A DNA stretch of 64,000 bases from Nakamurella endophytica (GCF_014646215.1 NZ_BMNA01000003.1:434001-498000), one strand, 5' to 3'. Shown: positions 34,238 through 42,348, counted from the first letter of the stretch. A program made the numbers and translations. Notes: generated from the sequence alone by a model not told the origin.

Positions 34238-35584
34238 CTAGAAGCGCCACCGCACCGCAGCGGCGACGTCGGCCGGCGGCCGGGTGCCGAACGTCTCCCA
34301 GTCGTGCTGTCGCACCGCACAGTACGAGCTGTGCAGGACGGGTCCGAGCAGTTCGGCGAAGAACGGGCTGCCGGCCAGCAGCTGCAGCGCTGCGCCCAGG
34401 TCCGGCGGGAACGGACGGACCCGGCCGGCGGCGCGCTCGGCCTCGCCGAGCGTGCCCGGCTCGACCTGCACCTCGGCGGGCAGCGGCAGCCGGCGGTCGA
34501 GGCCGTCCAGCGCGGAACCCATCAGGGCGGCGACCGCCAGGTACTGGTTCGCGGCCGGATCCACGCACTTGATCTCGATGTTCGACTGCTCGCCGCCGAA
34601 CCCGGCCGCACCGGGCATGTACCGGACCGCGGCCTCACGGTTGCCGGTGCCCCAGCAGACGTAGGCGCCGGCCCAGTTGTGCGGGCGCAGTCGCTCGAAG
34701 CTCAACGTGCTGCCGCCGAGCAGCGCCACACCCTCGTCCAGGTGCTCGAGCACGCCGGCCACCAGGTGGCCGGCCTCGGGCGAGAAACCGGTCGGCTGGC
34801 CGGGATCGTGGAAGACGGGCCGGCCGTCGCGGGTGGCGGACAGGTGCACGTGGCAGCCGTTGGCGATGGCCCCGACGACGGGGACGGGGGCGAACGACAC
34901 GAGCAGGCCGTGCGCCTGGGACACCCGGGTGATCACCTGTCGCGCCAGCACGTAGTCGTCCACCGCCCGCACCGCCGGCCGCGGGGCCAGGGACAGCTCC
35001 AGCTGCCCGGGGCCGTACTCCGGGTGCAGCTGCTCCGCCGGCACGCCGGCGATGGCGAGCGCGTCCAGCAGGTCCAGGTGCCAGCTCTCCAGCTCCAGGA
35101 ACGGCAGCATGCCGTACCCCGGCCCGGTGTGCGCCAGCACCGGGGCCGCCTTGGTCCCGGTGAACAGGGTGAACTCGATCTCGAAGCCGACCAGGAAGTC
35201 CAGGCCGGCCTGCCGGGCCCGGGCGTCCACCGCGGCGAGCAGCGAACGCTGGCAGGTGGAGTGCGGCGAGCCGTCGAGGGACCGGATGTCGGCGGGCGCC
35301 CAGGCCAGGCCGCGCTGCTCGTCCAGCAGCGCCACCGCCGACATGTCCGGGACCGCCCGCAGGTCGCCCACCGTGGCGTCCAGTTCGGGCACCGAGTTCA
35401 CGTGGTCGTCGACCGAGAACAGCATGCCGACCGACAGCGACATGGTGGCGCCCTTGCTGCCGGCGGACGAGACCTTGTGCTGCGGCAGGAGCTTCAGCCG
35501 GCTGATCCCCGCGTTGTCCAGGTGCGCGACGGCCAGCGCCCGGATGCGGGAGCTGTCGACGAGCGGTGGTCGGAACGCTGCCAC
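34238..35584 (-). CDS. Glutamine-synthetase-like enzyme, FluG/NodGS type
   Basis: 448 residues with the glutamine synthetase fold. An N-terminal grasp domain (HLDNAGISRLKLLP) is followed by FLVGFEIEFTLF, HPEYGPGQLELSLAP, the ATP-site NGCHVHLS, and NREAAVRYMPG. A C-terminal IEIKCVDPAANQYLAVAALM has Lys where housekeeping GS has Arg, as I recall from FluG/NodGS and related gamma-glutamyl ligases. Such enzymes may ligate glutamate to an amine. The amidohydrolase fused to GS in FluG/NodGS proteins is encoded separately two genes upstream. GTG 35584 gives the best spacing to AGGAG. Activity and amine are unknown. Confidence 0.88.
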   Translation of the reverse strand: MAAFRPPLVDSSRIRALAVAHLDNAGISRLKLLPQHKVSSAGSKGATMSLSVGMLFSVDDHVNSVPELDATVGDLRAVPDMSAVALLDEQRGLAWAPADIRSLDGSPHSTCQRSLLAAVDARARQAGLDFLVGFEIEFTLFTGTKAAPVLAHTGPGYGMLPFLELESWHLDLLDALAIAGVPAEQLHPEYGPGQLELSLAPRPAVRAVDDYVLARQVITRVSQAHGLLVSFAPVPVVGAIANGCHVHLSATRDGRPVFHDPGQPTGFSPEAGHLVAGVLEHLDEGVALLGGSTLSFERLRPHNWAGAYVCWGTGNREAAVRYMPGAAGFGGEQSNIEIKCVDPAANQYLAVAALMGSALDGLDRRLPLPAEVQVEPGTLGEAERAAGRVRPFPPDLGAALQLLAGSPFFAELLGPVLHSSYCAVRQHDWETFGTRPPADVAAAVRWRF

Positions 35585-35592
35585 GGACACTC

Positions 35593-36774
35593 CTAGGTCG
35601 TGAGGACGGTGCCGACGATGCCGAAGTACGCCGCCAACAGCATGCGGGCGACCTGCTCCACGTCGCCGTCCGGCGGGGCGAAGCGGGGGTGGTGCAGGCC
35701 GGGGGACCCGGGATGGCCGTCGCCGGTGCCGGCGAAGACCATCAGCGACGGGAAGGCGGACGCGTAGTGGCTGAAATCGTCTGCGCCGCACGACCGCACC
35801 GGCCGCGCCGCCGCGAAACCGTCGGACGTCAAGGCGTGTTCGACCGCAGCCGCCAGCACCTCGTCGTTGTGCAACACGGGTTCGCCGCGGTCCACCACGG
35901 TCGACGCGACGCAGCCGTGGGCCAGCGCGACACCGGTCGCGACCTCCTGGAGCATCCGGTGCAGCGCGACACGGTCGTCCTGGGTGAACGTGCGGATCGT
36001 CCCGTACAGCGAAACCGATGCCGGTATCTGGTTGTCCGAGTCGCCACCGGCGATCTTCCCGATGGTCACCACGGAGGGGTGCATGGGGTCGATGCGCCGG
36101 GCGACGAGGTGCTGGATCGCCTGGATGACCCCGGCCACCGCGACCACCGGGTCCCGGGACAGGTGCGGGTAGGCGCCGTGGGCGGGCTCGCCCTCGACGA
36201 CGATCCGGAAGTTGTCGGCCGCCGCGTTGATGGCGCCGCCGGCGGCCGACACCGACCCCTGGGCGAGCAAGGGCTGCAGGTGCACCGCGACCATCGCCCG
36301 GATGTCGTTGGACAGGAAGTCCGGGTCCTGCACGAAGTCCAGGGCGCCGGAGGGGATGGTCTCCTCGCGCGGCTGGAACGCGGCCACCGCGGCGATCGGC
36401 AGCTCGAGCCCGTTGAAGGCGCGGGTGACGGCCACCAGCGCGGCGGTGTGCACGTCGTGGCCGCACAGGTGGGCGACGCCCGGTCGGCCGGAACTCCACG
36501 GCAGCCCGGTGTCCTCGGTGATCGGCAGCGCGTCCAGCTCGGCACGCAGGCCGACCGCGCGGCCGGTCCCGGGTCCCACCCGCAACCACAACCCGCCGGC
36601 CAGGTCCCGTCCACCGCCGAGCGCCTCGGCGACCGCGGCCGCGGTGGCCGCCTCGTCGCCGCCGACCCGCGGGTCGTGGTGGATCCGGTGCCGCAGCTCC
36701 ACCGCCGCCGGCAGCTCGCGGGACAGCCGGGCCAGCGCCTCGTCACGGAGCAGGACCAGGTCCGCGGTCCTCAC
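35593..36774 (-). CDS. M20D-family amidohydrolase
   Basis: 393 residues of the hippurate/IAA-amino-acid hydrolase type: ELRHRIHHDPRVGG, GLRAELDALPITEDTGLPW, HLCGHDVHTAAL, FQPREETIPSGAL, SCGADDFSHYA and GLHHPRFAPPDGDVEQVARML, with the metal Cys/His/Glu residues in place. The family hydrolyses amide bonds between an acid and an amino group. GTG 36774 overlaps the amidohydrolase stop as GTGA, and the GS-like gene begins nine bases after its stop. It is therefore locked between the two halves of a FluG-like system and probably acts on an amide linked to that pathway. Confidence 0.92.
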   Translation of the reverse strand: MRTADLVLLRDEALARLSRELPAAVELRHRIHHDPRVGGDEAATAAAVAEALGGGRDLAGGLWLRVGPGTGRAVGLRAELDALPITEDTGLPWSSGRPGVAHLCGHDVHTAALVAVTRAFNGLELPIAAVAAFQPREETIPSGALDFVQDPDFLSNDIRAMVAVHLQPLLAQGSVSAAGGAINAAADNFRIVVEGEPAHGAYPHLSRDPVVAVAGVIQAIQHLVARRIDPMHPSVVTIGKIAGGDSDNQIPASVSLYGTIRTFTQDDRVALHRMLQEVATGVALAHGCVASTVVDRGEPVLHNDEVLAAAVEHALTSDGFAAARPVRSCGADDFSHYASAFPSLMVFAGTGDGHPGSPGLHHPRFAPPDGDVEQVARMLLAAYFGIVGTVLTT

Positions 36775-37913
36775 CGAGAGCCAGTCGACGCGGCCTGGAG
36801 CCGGTACAGCCGGACGGCGTTGCCGGCGCCGATGTCCGCGGCGATCCGCTCCGCGTGGTCCGCGGTCAGCCAGTCGTCGGCGATCCACTCGTCCAGCAGC
36901 CGCCCGGTCTCCCGCCGCCAGGCCAGCGCGCTGACCAGGTACTCCTCGGAGATCGCGTGCGCGTCGGAGGAGTAGAGGACCTTGCTGAACGGCGCGATCT
37001 CCATCACCTGCCGGACGACGGTGCCGGCGCTGGGACCGAGGAAGTGCGTCACCGAACCGACGTCGCAGTAGACGTGCGGGAACACCTGGGACAGCACCGC
37101 GGCCTCGCGGACGAACGGGTAGCAGTGCAGCAGCGTGAAGCTCGCGCCCGAGTCGACGGTGGCGGCGAAGAACCGGGTGGCGCGGGACGGATCCGCCCGG
37201 AACAGCTCGATGTCGCTGTCGCCGTACCCGGCGTGGAACTGGATCGGCTTGCCGAACGGGATGGCGGCCCAGATCAGGAAGTGCAGCAGCACCGGGTCCT
37301 CGAGGCGGTACCGGCCGGAGGCCTCGCAGCCGGCGAGCCAGCGCCCGGCCGCTTCGGTGACCTGCGTGGCGGTCGGCGGGTCCGGCCGGATGTCCAGGCC
37401 GTAGCGGTAGGCGATGATCGACTTCCAGCCGACGGCGCCGGCCGCGTCCGCCTCCTGCAGCGCGGCCCGCACGTCGTCGGCGAAGGACGCGGCCGTGGCC
37501 GTCCGGGCGACGGTCTCGGCGACGTGCTCGAGCCGGACGATCTCGTCGGCCGGTATGCCGAGGCCGTCCTCCATCTCGCGCGGGGACAGCAGCGGGGACA
37601 TCAGCGAGCCGCTGTCGATGAGCAGTCGCCCGGTACCGGTCGCGGCCATCAGCCGCCGATCGACCGTCTCCCGGCCCAGCTCGGCCCGCCGGTCCAGGTA
37701 GGACTCCACGCCGGCGTGCCGGGGCAGGTCCAGCAGCGGCGCGCAGAACCTCTGGATGCCGAGCCCGAACGGGGAGTCCAGGGTCTCCGTGCCGTCCGGC
37801 GTGAGCCGGTCCGACTCCGTGGCGAGCACGCGGAACTCGTCGGGGGACGGATCCGTCCGCAACAGACCGTGGCAGTGGTGGTCGACGAGGGCGACGTCGT
37901 CTGTGCTGCTCAT
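36771..37913 (-). CDS. Amidohydrolase-2-family TIM-barrel enzyme, equivalent to the FluG/NodGS N-terminal half
   Basis: 380 residues. Metal-site motifs are VDHHCHG at the N-terminus, QFHAGYGDSD, LLHCYPF and YSSDAHAISEEY. The pattern, with GWKSIIAYRYGLDI and PHVYCDVGSVTHFLG, matches the amidohydrolase part of FluG-like proteins. The family hydrolyses or decarboxylates small carboxylated or amide substrates. ATG 37913 has AGGAGC four bases upstream. It is the first gene of the operon with the M20D hydrolase and GS-like enzyme, and it is divergent from the luciferase-like gene. Confidence 0.9.
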   Translation of the reverse strand: MSSTDDVALVDHHCHGLLRTDPSPDEFRVLATESDRLTPDGTETLDSPFGLGIQRFCAPLLDLPRHAGVESYLDRRAELGRETVDRRLMAATGTGRLLIDSGSLMSPLLSPREMEDGLGIPADEIVRLEHVAETVARTATAASFADDVRAALQEADAAGAVGWKSIIAYRYGLDIRPDPPTATQVTEAAGRWLAGCEASGRYRLEDPVLLHFLIWAAIPFGKPIQFHAGYGDSDIELFRADPSRATRFFAATVDSGASFTLLHCYPFVREAAVLSQVFPHVYCDVGSVTHFLGPSAGTVVRQVMEIAPFSKVLYSSDAHAISEEYLVSALAWRRETGRLLDEWIADDWLTADHAERIAADIGAGNAVRLYRLQAASTGSR

Positions 37914-37980
37914 GCAAGCTCCTGGCGGCCGGGACAAGCGTTCTGCCGGGGTCATGGTGACCCGCCACCATGACGTCCTT

Positions 37981-38026
37981 GTTACAGGTTCACACCGTGA
38001 CGGCGACAACGACACAAAAGTTACAG
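37981..38026. promoter_or_regulatory. Pair of GTTACAG elements in the divergent region
   Basis: GTTACAG occurs at 37981-37987 and 38020-38026 in the 270 bases between the amidohydrolase operon and the luciferase-like gene. The same core (TGTTAC) is in the inverted repeat before dmmA. No other clear element is seen in this gap. Confidence 0.35.
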
Positions 38027-38183
38027 CAGCACCGGGCCGCTGCGGAAGGGTCGGCTGCCGGTCGTTCCGCACGGCGGGACGGTTTTCATGCGGGGGAATG
38101 GATCCGCGGCCGCCGTGGTTCAGGGCAGTGGTTGACAGATCAACCACCGGCCCGCCGGGCCGGGCGAGGCAGAGGAGCGAGCC

Positions 38184-39323
38184 ATGCAGTTCGGGGTCTT
38201 CACCGTCGGCGACGTGACGACCGACCCGACCACCGGCCGGACGCCGACCGAGGCCGAGCGGATCAAGGCGATGGTCACCATCGCGCAGAAGGCCGAGGAG
38301 GTGGGGCTGGACGTCTTCGCGACCGGCGAGCACCACAACCCGCCGTTCGTGCCGTCCTCGCCGACCACCATGCTCGGCTACGTCGCGGCCAGGACCGAGC
38401 GCCTCATCCTGTCCACGTCCACCACGCTGATCACCACGAACGACCCGGTGAAGATCGCCGAGGACTTCGCGATGCTGCAGCACCTGGCGGACGGTCGGGT
38501 CGACCTGATGATGGGCCGGGGCAACACCGGGCCGGTCTACCCGTGGTTCGGCAAGGACATCACCAAGGGCATCGAGCTGGCTGTCGAGAACTACGACCTG
38601 CTGCGCCGGCTGTGGCGCGAGGACGTGGTGGACTGGAAGGGCCGCTTCCGTACCCCGTTGCGCGGCTTCACCTCGACCCCGCGGCCGCTGGACGGGGTCC
38701 CGCCGTTCGTGTGGCACGGATCCATCCGCAGTCCCGAGATCGCCGAGCAGGCCGCCTACTACGGCGACGGCTTCTTCGCCAACCACATCTTCTGGCCGCG
38801 CGAGCACTTCCGGCGGCTGATCGAGCTGTACCGGACCCGGTTCGAGCACTACGGGCACGGCAGCGCCGACCAGGCCGTCGTCGGGCTGGGCGGTCAGGTA
38901 TTCCTGCACCGCAACTCGCAGGAGGCGGTGCGCCGGTTCCGCCCCTACTTCGACAACGCCCCGGTGTACGGCCACGGACCGTCGCTCGAGGACTTCACCG
39001 AGATGACGCCGCTGACGGTCGGCAGCCCGGCCGAGGCGATCGACAAGACGATGGGGTTCCGCGAGTACTTCGGTGACTACCAGCGCCAGCTGTTCCTCGT
39101 CGACCACGCCGGCCTGCCGCTGAAGACGGTGCTGGAGCAGCTGGACCTGCTCGGCGAGGAGGTCGTGCCGACCCTGCGCAAGGAGTTCGACGCGCTGCGC
39201 CCGGCGCACGTGCCGGAGGCGCCGACGCATCGGAGCCTGGTGGCCGCGGCCCGTGCCGCCGGCGAGGCCCGTGCCGCCATCGAGGTTCCCGTTGCGGAGC
39301 CGGACGCGGTGGTGGCCCGATGA
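38184..39323 (+). CDS. LLM-class FMN-dependent luciferase-like monooxygenase (CE1758 family)
   Basis: 379 residues of the luciferase-like fold: FGVFTVGDVTTDP, GLDVFATGEHHNPPFVPSSP, RLILSTSTTLITTNDPVKIAEDFAMLQHLADGRVDLMMGRGN and PPFVWHGSIRSPEIAEQAAYYGDGFF. The gene after it is an FMN reductase, and this pairing is typical of the CE1758/CE1759 group. The reductase would supply reduced FMN. The stop overlaps the reductase start by four bases. The ribosome site is GAGGAG. Substrate unknown; it may serve the neighbouring catabolic locus. Confidence 0.92.
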   Translation: MQFGVFTVGDVTTDPTTGRTPTEAERIKAMVTIAQKAEEVGLDVFATGEHHNPPFVPSSPTTMLGYVAARTERLILSTSTTLITTNDPVKIAEDFAMLQHLADGRVDLMMGRGNTGPVYPWFGKDITKGIELAVENYDLLRRLWREDVVDWKGRFRTPLRGFTSTPRPLDGVPPFVWHGSIRSPEIAEQAAYYGDGFFANHIFWPREHFRRLIELYRTRFEHYGHGSADQAVVGLGGQVFLHRNSQEAVRRFRPYFDNAPVYGHGPSLEDFTEMTPLTVGSPAEAIDKTMGFREYFGDYQRQLFLVDHAGLPLKTVLEQLDLLGEEVVPTLRKEFDALRPAHVPEAPTHRSLVAAARAAGEARAAIEVPVAEPDAVVAR

Positions 39324-39937
39324 CCGCCCGCCGCATCGCCGTGGTCTCCGGCGGCCTCGGGCAGCCGTCGGGCAGCCGGTTGCTGGCCGACCGGCTGGCC
39401 GGCGCCACCCGCGACCACCTACTGGAGCGCGGCGTCGACGCGGCGGTCGACGTCGTCGAGCTGCGCGAGCTCGCCCGTGACCTCGCCGATCACCTGGTGA
39501 CGGGCTTCCCGTCGCCCGCGCTCGCCGCGGCGCTGCGCACGGTGGCCGACGCGGACGGGCTCATCGCGGTGTCGCCGGTCTTCAGCGCCTCCTACAGCGG
39601 ATTGTTCAAGACGTTCTTCGACGTCCTGGACCGGGACGCCCTCACCGACCTGCCCACGCTGGTGGCGGCCACCGGAGGTTCGGCGCGGCACTCGCTGGTC
39701 ACCGAGCACGCCCTCCGGCCGCTGCTGACCTACCTCAAGGCCGTGGTGGTCCCGACCGCGGTCTTCGCCGCCACGGACGACTTCGGCGCCGACGACGCCG
39801 ATGTCGCCCTGGGTAGCCGGATCGAGCGGGCGGCACGCCAACTGGCCGAGTTGGTCTCGGCCGGCTCCCGCACCGTGCCCGACGACCCGTTCGACGCGCC
39901 GGTCGACTTCGAGCGGCTGCTGGGCCGGCTGGGCTGA
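39320..39937 (+). CDS. NADPH-dependent FMN reductase (CE1759 family)
   Basis: 205-residue flavodoxin-fold reductase: IAVVSGGLGQPSGSRLLADRL (FMN phosphate site), VSPVFSASYSGLFKTFFDVLD, LVAATGGSARHSLVTEHALRPLL. It makes reduced FMN for the luciferase-like monooxygenase encoded just upstream with an ATGA overlap. A strong hairpin follows 13 bases after its stop. Confidence 0.92.
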   Translation: MTARRIAVVSGGLGQPSGSRLLADRLAGATRDHLLERGVDAAVDVVELRELARDLADHLVTGFPSPALAAALRTVADADGLIAVSPVFSASYSGLFKTFFDVLDRDALTDLPTLVAATGGSARHSLVTEHALRPLLTYLKAVVVPTAVFAATDDFGADDADVALGSRIERAARQLAELVSAGSRTVPDDPFDAPVDFERLLGRLG

Positions 39938-39950
39938 CCGAACGCGCCCA

Positions 39951-39985
39951 CCGCCCCGCCCCGGACGAGCACCGGGGCGGGGCGG
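39951..39985 (+). terminator. Hairpin after the FMN reductase gene
   Basis: A perfect 14-bp inverted repeat (CCGCCCCGCCCCGG and its complement) with a 7-base loop follows the stop by 13 bases. No T-run. It separates the oxygenase pair from the riboswitch-controlled module. Confidence 0.7.
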
Positions 39986-40159
39986 CGGCGTCGCGCGCTC
40001 GTGACCCTGTGCAAGGACCAGACCCCGGGCCGGTGATCCGGCGTCCGGAACGGTGATCCCGACGCCGACTGCGCCGCACGGGTGACGGTGGTGCCTACGG
40101 TCGTACCCACAACCGGTTGGCAGTCCCGGTGACGGCGTCCGCGTCGCACCGGTCCGACA

Positions 40160-40236
40160 TTCGTCAAAGGCAAACCCGGCGCGAGCCGGGGACGCAAAGT
40201 CACGGGACCCTCGCGGTCGGCCGGGCTACCGAACAG
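40160..40236 (+). ncRNA. Cyclic-di-GMP-I (GEMM) riboswitch
   Basis: The conserved GEMM-I core is readable. GGCAAAC lies at 40169-40175, then a stem CCCGGC/GCCGGG capped by a GCGA tetraloop (40175-40190). GACGCAAAG follows at 40191-40199, then a second arm from CACGGGACC to GGCCGGGCTACCGA ending near 40232. The GNRA loop, the GACGCAAAG joint and the closing TACCGA match the class, which binds cyclic di-GMP. It ends about 15 bases before the ATG of the next gene, over the weak ribosome site, so translational control is likely. Short second arms like this occur in actinobacteria. Confidence 0.9.
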
Positions 40237-40251
40237 AGAGCGAACGCCTCC

Positions 40252-40635
40252 ATGCGCACCTCCAGCAAGATCGCCGTCGCCGCCGCCTTCGTGGGTCTGG
40301 CCGTCGCCGGCGGCGCCGCCTTCACCGGCGCCGGCCTGTCCAGCACCGCCCCCGCCAGCCAGTTCATCGGCGGCACCGTGTCGCAGACCGTGACCGGCGC
40401 GACGCTGACCAGTGTCGCCTACCAGTTCACCGACACCAGCAACACCGCCATCGACCAGGCCACCCTCACCTTCGCCCCGGGGGCGGGCGGCAAGGCCGTG
40501 GCGATCGTCTTCGCGGGTAGCGGTGCCACCGCGTTCACCTGCGCGCCGATCGACGCAGGGACCAACACCTCGGTCTGCGACGCCACCTCTGACCCGGCGA
40601 CCGGTGTCACCGGCGCCAGCATCACCGTCAGCTGA
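40252..40635 (+). CDS. Small exported protein under cyclic-di-GMP riboswitch control
   Basis: 127 residues. The N-terminus is a signal sequence (MRTSSKIAVAAAFVGLAVAGG, then AAFTGAGLS) resembling those of SipW-processed TasA/camelysin-like proteins. The mature part is Thr/Ser/Ala-rich and likely all beta strand (SQFIGGTVSQTVTGATLTSV; YQFTDTSNTAIDQATLTF). Two cysteines near the end (FTCAP, SVCDA) could form a disulfide. No named family was recognised. A dedicated signal peptidase is encoded next, which suggests it is the processed substrate and possibly a surface fibre or matrix subunit; that role is inference. The upstream riboswitch ties expression to cyclic di-GMP. Confidence 0.8.
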   Translation: MRTSSKIAVAAAFVGLAVAGGAAFTGAGLSSTAPASQFIGGTVSQTVTGATLTSVAYQFTDTSNTAIDQATLTFAPGAGGKAVAIVFAGSGATAFTCAPIDAGTNTSVCDATSDPATGVTGASITVS

Positions 40636-40659
40636 CGGGCGCGGACCTGACAGGGGTGT

Positions 40660-40684
40660 GGTGCCGGCGCGGGACGCCGGCACC
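40660..40684 (+). terminator. Hairpin between the exported protein and the signal peptidase gene
   Basis: A perfect 10-bp stem (GGTGCCGGCG and its complement) with a 5-base loop lies 25 bases after the stop. It may act as a partial terminator, giving more of the exported protein than of the peptidase. Confidence 0.55.
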
Positions 40685-40766
40685 GCACCCGCCCGGCCGG
40701 ACGTCCTGCACTGCAGGGACCGTCACCGCGTCGGGCTGGAGAACGTCGTAGCCGGGGGAGATGCCG

Positions 40767-42326
40767 ATGCGCAGGGCGGGACGAGCCCTCGTGGCACTGC
40801 TGGCCGCCGCGGCCGTGGTGGTCGCCGTGCTGCTCGTCTCCGGCCGGTGGACCGCCGTGGTCACCTCCGGCGTGAGCATGGAACCGCTGTACCACCAGGG
40901 CGATCTGGTGCTCGTCCAGCACCAGAGCGGTTACCGGCCCGGTGACATCGTCGCCTACCGGGCGTCCGGCGCCCGAGCCCTGGTGCTGCACCGCATCATC
41001 GGTGGCGACCCGGTCGCCGGCTGGACGATGAAGGGCGACAACAACCAGTCGGTGGACCCCTTCCACCCCGGCACGGCCGACGTGGCCGGCCGGGCGGTGC
41101 TGCACCTGCCCGGCGTCGGCCGCTGGCTGCGCACCCTGACCAACCCCTTCGTGCTGGCCTTCGCGGCCGTGCTGGTGCCGCTGCTCGGCGGCGCGGGCAT
41201 CCGCCGCGGCCGCCGGTCGGCCCGACGCAGGAGGAGATCGGCGATGAGCCACCACCTCGACCAGGGCGCGCCGCGCCGCCGGCCGGTCGCGCTCACGGCG
41301 CTGCCCCGACCGCTGCAGGCCGTGCTGGCGGCCGTCGGGGTCGTCGTCGCCGCCGGACTGGCGCTGGGCGGCTACGCCTTTTTCGTCCCCGCCACCGCTC
41401 CGGCCGCGGACCCCTCGACGCACCGCTCGCTGACGGTGGGCTACAGCGCCACGGTGCCGCGCACCGCCGCCTACGACGGCACCACGGTGACCGCGCCGGA
41501 GCCGGTGTTCCGCAGGATCACCGACGACGTGACGCTGCAGCTGGCCTACACCGGGCCGGCCGGCACGCTGCGGGTCGACGTCGGCCTGGCCACCGACAAC
41601 GGCTGGCACACCACGCTGCGGCTGGCCGGTCCCGCGCGGACCGCCGGCACCGGCGACACCGTGGAGATCCCGGTCGACCTCGCCGGGTGGCAGGACCGCG
41701 CCCAGGCGGCCGCCGCCGCGATCGGCATCCCGGCGGGGACGGTGGACGTCACGCTGTCCCCGCGCGTCGAGGTACCCGGCGCCGCCGCCTTCGCCCCCTC
41801 GATGCCGTTCCGGCTGACCGCGCTGCAGTTCGCGCCGGCCGGGGAGGCCGCGTCCACCGCCACCGACGTGCAGCCCGGCGCGGTGACCACCGTGCCGCGC
41901 ACCGTCGACCTGGCCGTGCTGCGTCCCACCGTCGACCAGGCCAGGCTGATCGCCGTGCTGGTCGTGGTGGCCGGCGCGGTCGCCGCCGCGGGCTGCGCCG
42001 CGCTCGCCGGCCGGGTGACCGCCGCGGACCCGGCCCAGGTGATCCGCCGCCGCTGGTCCCGCCTGCTGGCGGAGGTGTCGCCGATGGCGGCCCCGGCCGA
42101 CCGGCACACCGTCGACGTGACGGAGTTCCCGACGATCGCCGCACTGGCGCAGCGGTACGGCCTGATGGTGCTGCACTGGAGCCGCAGCGGGGTGCACACC
42201 TACCTGTTGATCGACGACACCACCGTCTACCGGTACCGGTGCGGCCAGGACCCGGCGGCCGGTCCGCTCGACACCGACCTGCCGCTGGCCGACCGCCCCG
42301 AGCTCGCGCCGCTCGGGGACGGCTGA
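40767..42326 (+). CDS. SipW-type signal peptidase I in one frame with a DUF5305-like membrane protein
   Basis: A single open frame of 519 codons joins two proteins that are usually separate. Residues 1-155 are a SipW/ER-type signal peptidase: catalytic Ser37 in SGVSMEP, His75 in VLHRIIGG instead of the bacterial Lys, MKGDNNQSVDP, and a C-terminal membrane helix (PFVLAFAAVLVPLLGG). After an Arg-rich stretch, MSHHLDQG begins a DUF5305-like part. It has a membrane helix (VLAAVGVVVAAGLALGGYAFF), an extracellular beta domain (LTVGYSATVPRTAAYDG; VTLQLAYTGPAGTLRVDV), and a second helix (LIAVLVVVAGAVAAAGCAAL). An AGGAGG lies just before ATG 41244, so the second part may also be made separately. ATG 40767 has better spacing from GGGGGAG than 40761. 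Confidence 0.85.
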   Translation: MRRAGRALVALLAAAAVVVAVLLVSGRWTAVVTSGVSMEPLYHQGDLVLVQHQSGYRPGDIVAYRASGARALVLHRIIGGDPVAGWTMKGDNNQSVDPFHPGTADVAGRAVLHLPGVGRWLRTLTNPFVLAFAAVLVPLLGGAGIRRGRRSARRRRRSAMSHHLDQGAPRRRPVALTALPRPLQAVLAAVGVVVAAGLALGGYAFFVPATAPAADPSTHRSLTVGYSATVPRTAAYDGTTVTAPEPVFRRITDDVTLQLAYTGPAGTLRVDVGLATDNGWHTTLRLAGPARTAGTGDTVEIPVDLAGWQDRAQAAAAAIGIPAGTVDVTLSPRVEVPGAAAFAPSMPFRLTALQFAPAGEAASTATDVQPGAVTTVPRTVDLAVLRPTVDQARLIAVLVVVAGAVAAAGCAALAGRVTAADPAQVIRRRWSRLLAEVSPMAAPADRHTVDVTEFPTIAALAQRYGLMVLHWSRSGVHTYLLIDDTTVYRYRCGQDPAAGPLDTDLPLADRPELAPLGDG

Positions 42327-42348
42327 CCGCGCCGCCGGGGCGGTCCGA

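Noticed and set aside
40760..40766. ATG at 40761 as start of the signal peptidase
   Set aside because: It lies directly on the GGGGGAG ribosome site; the next in-frame ATG at 40767 has proper spacing.
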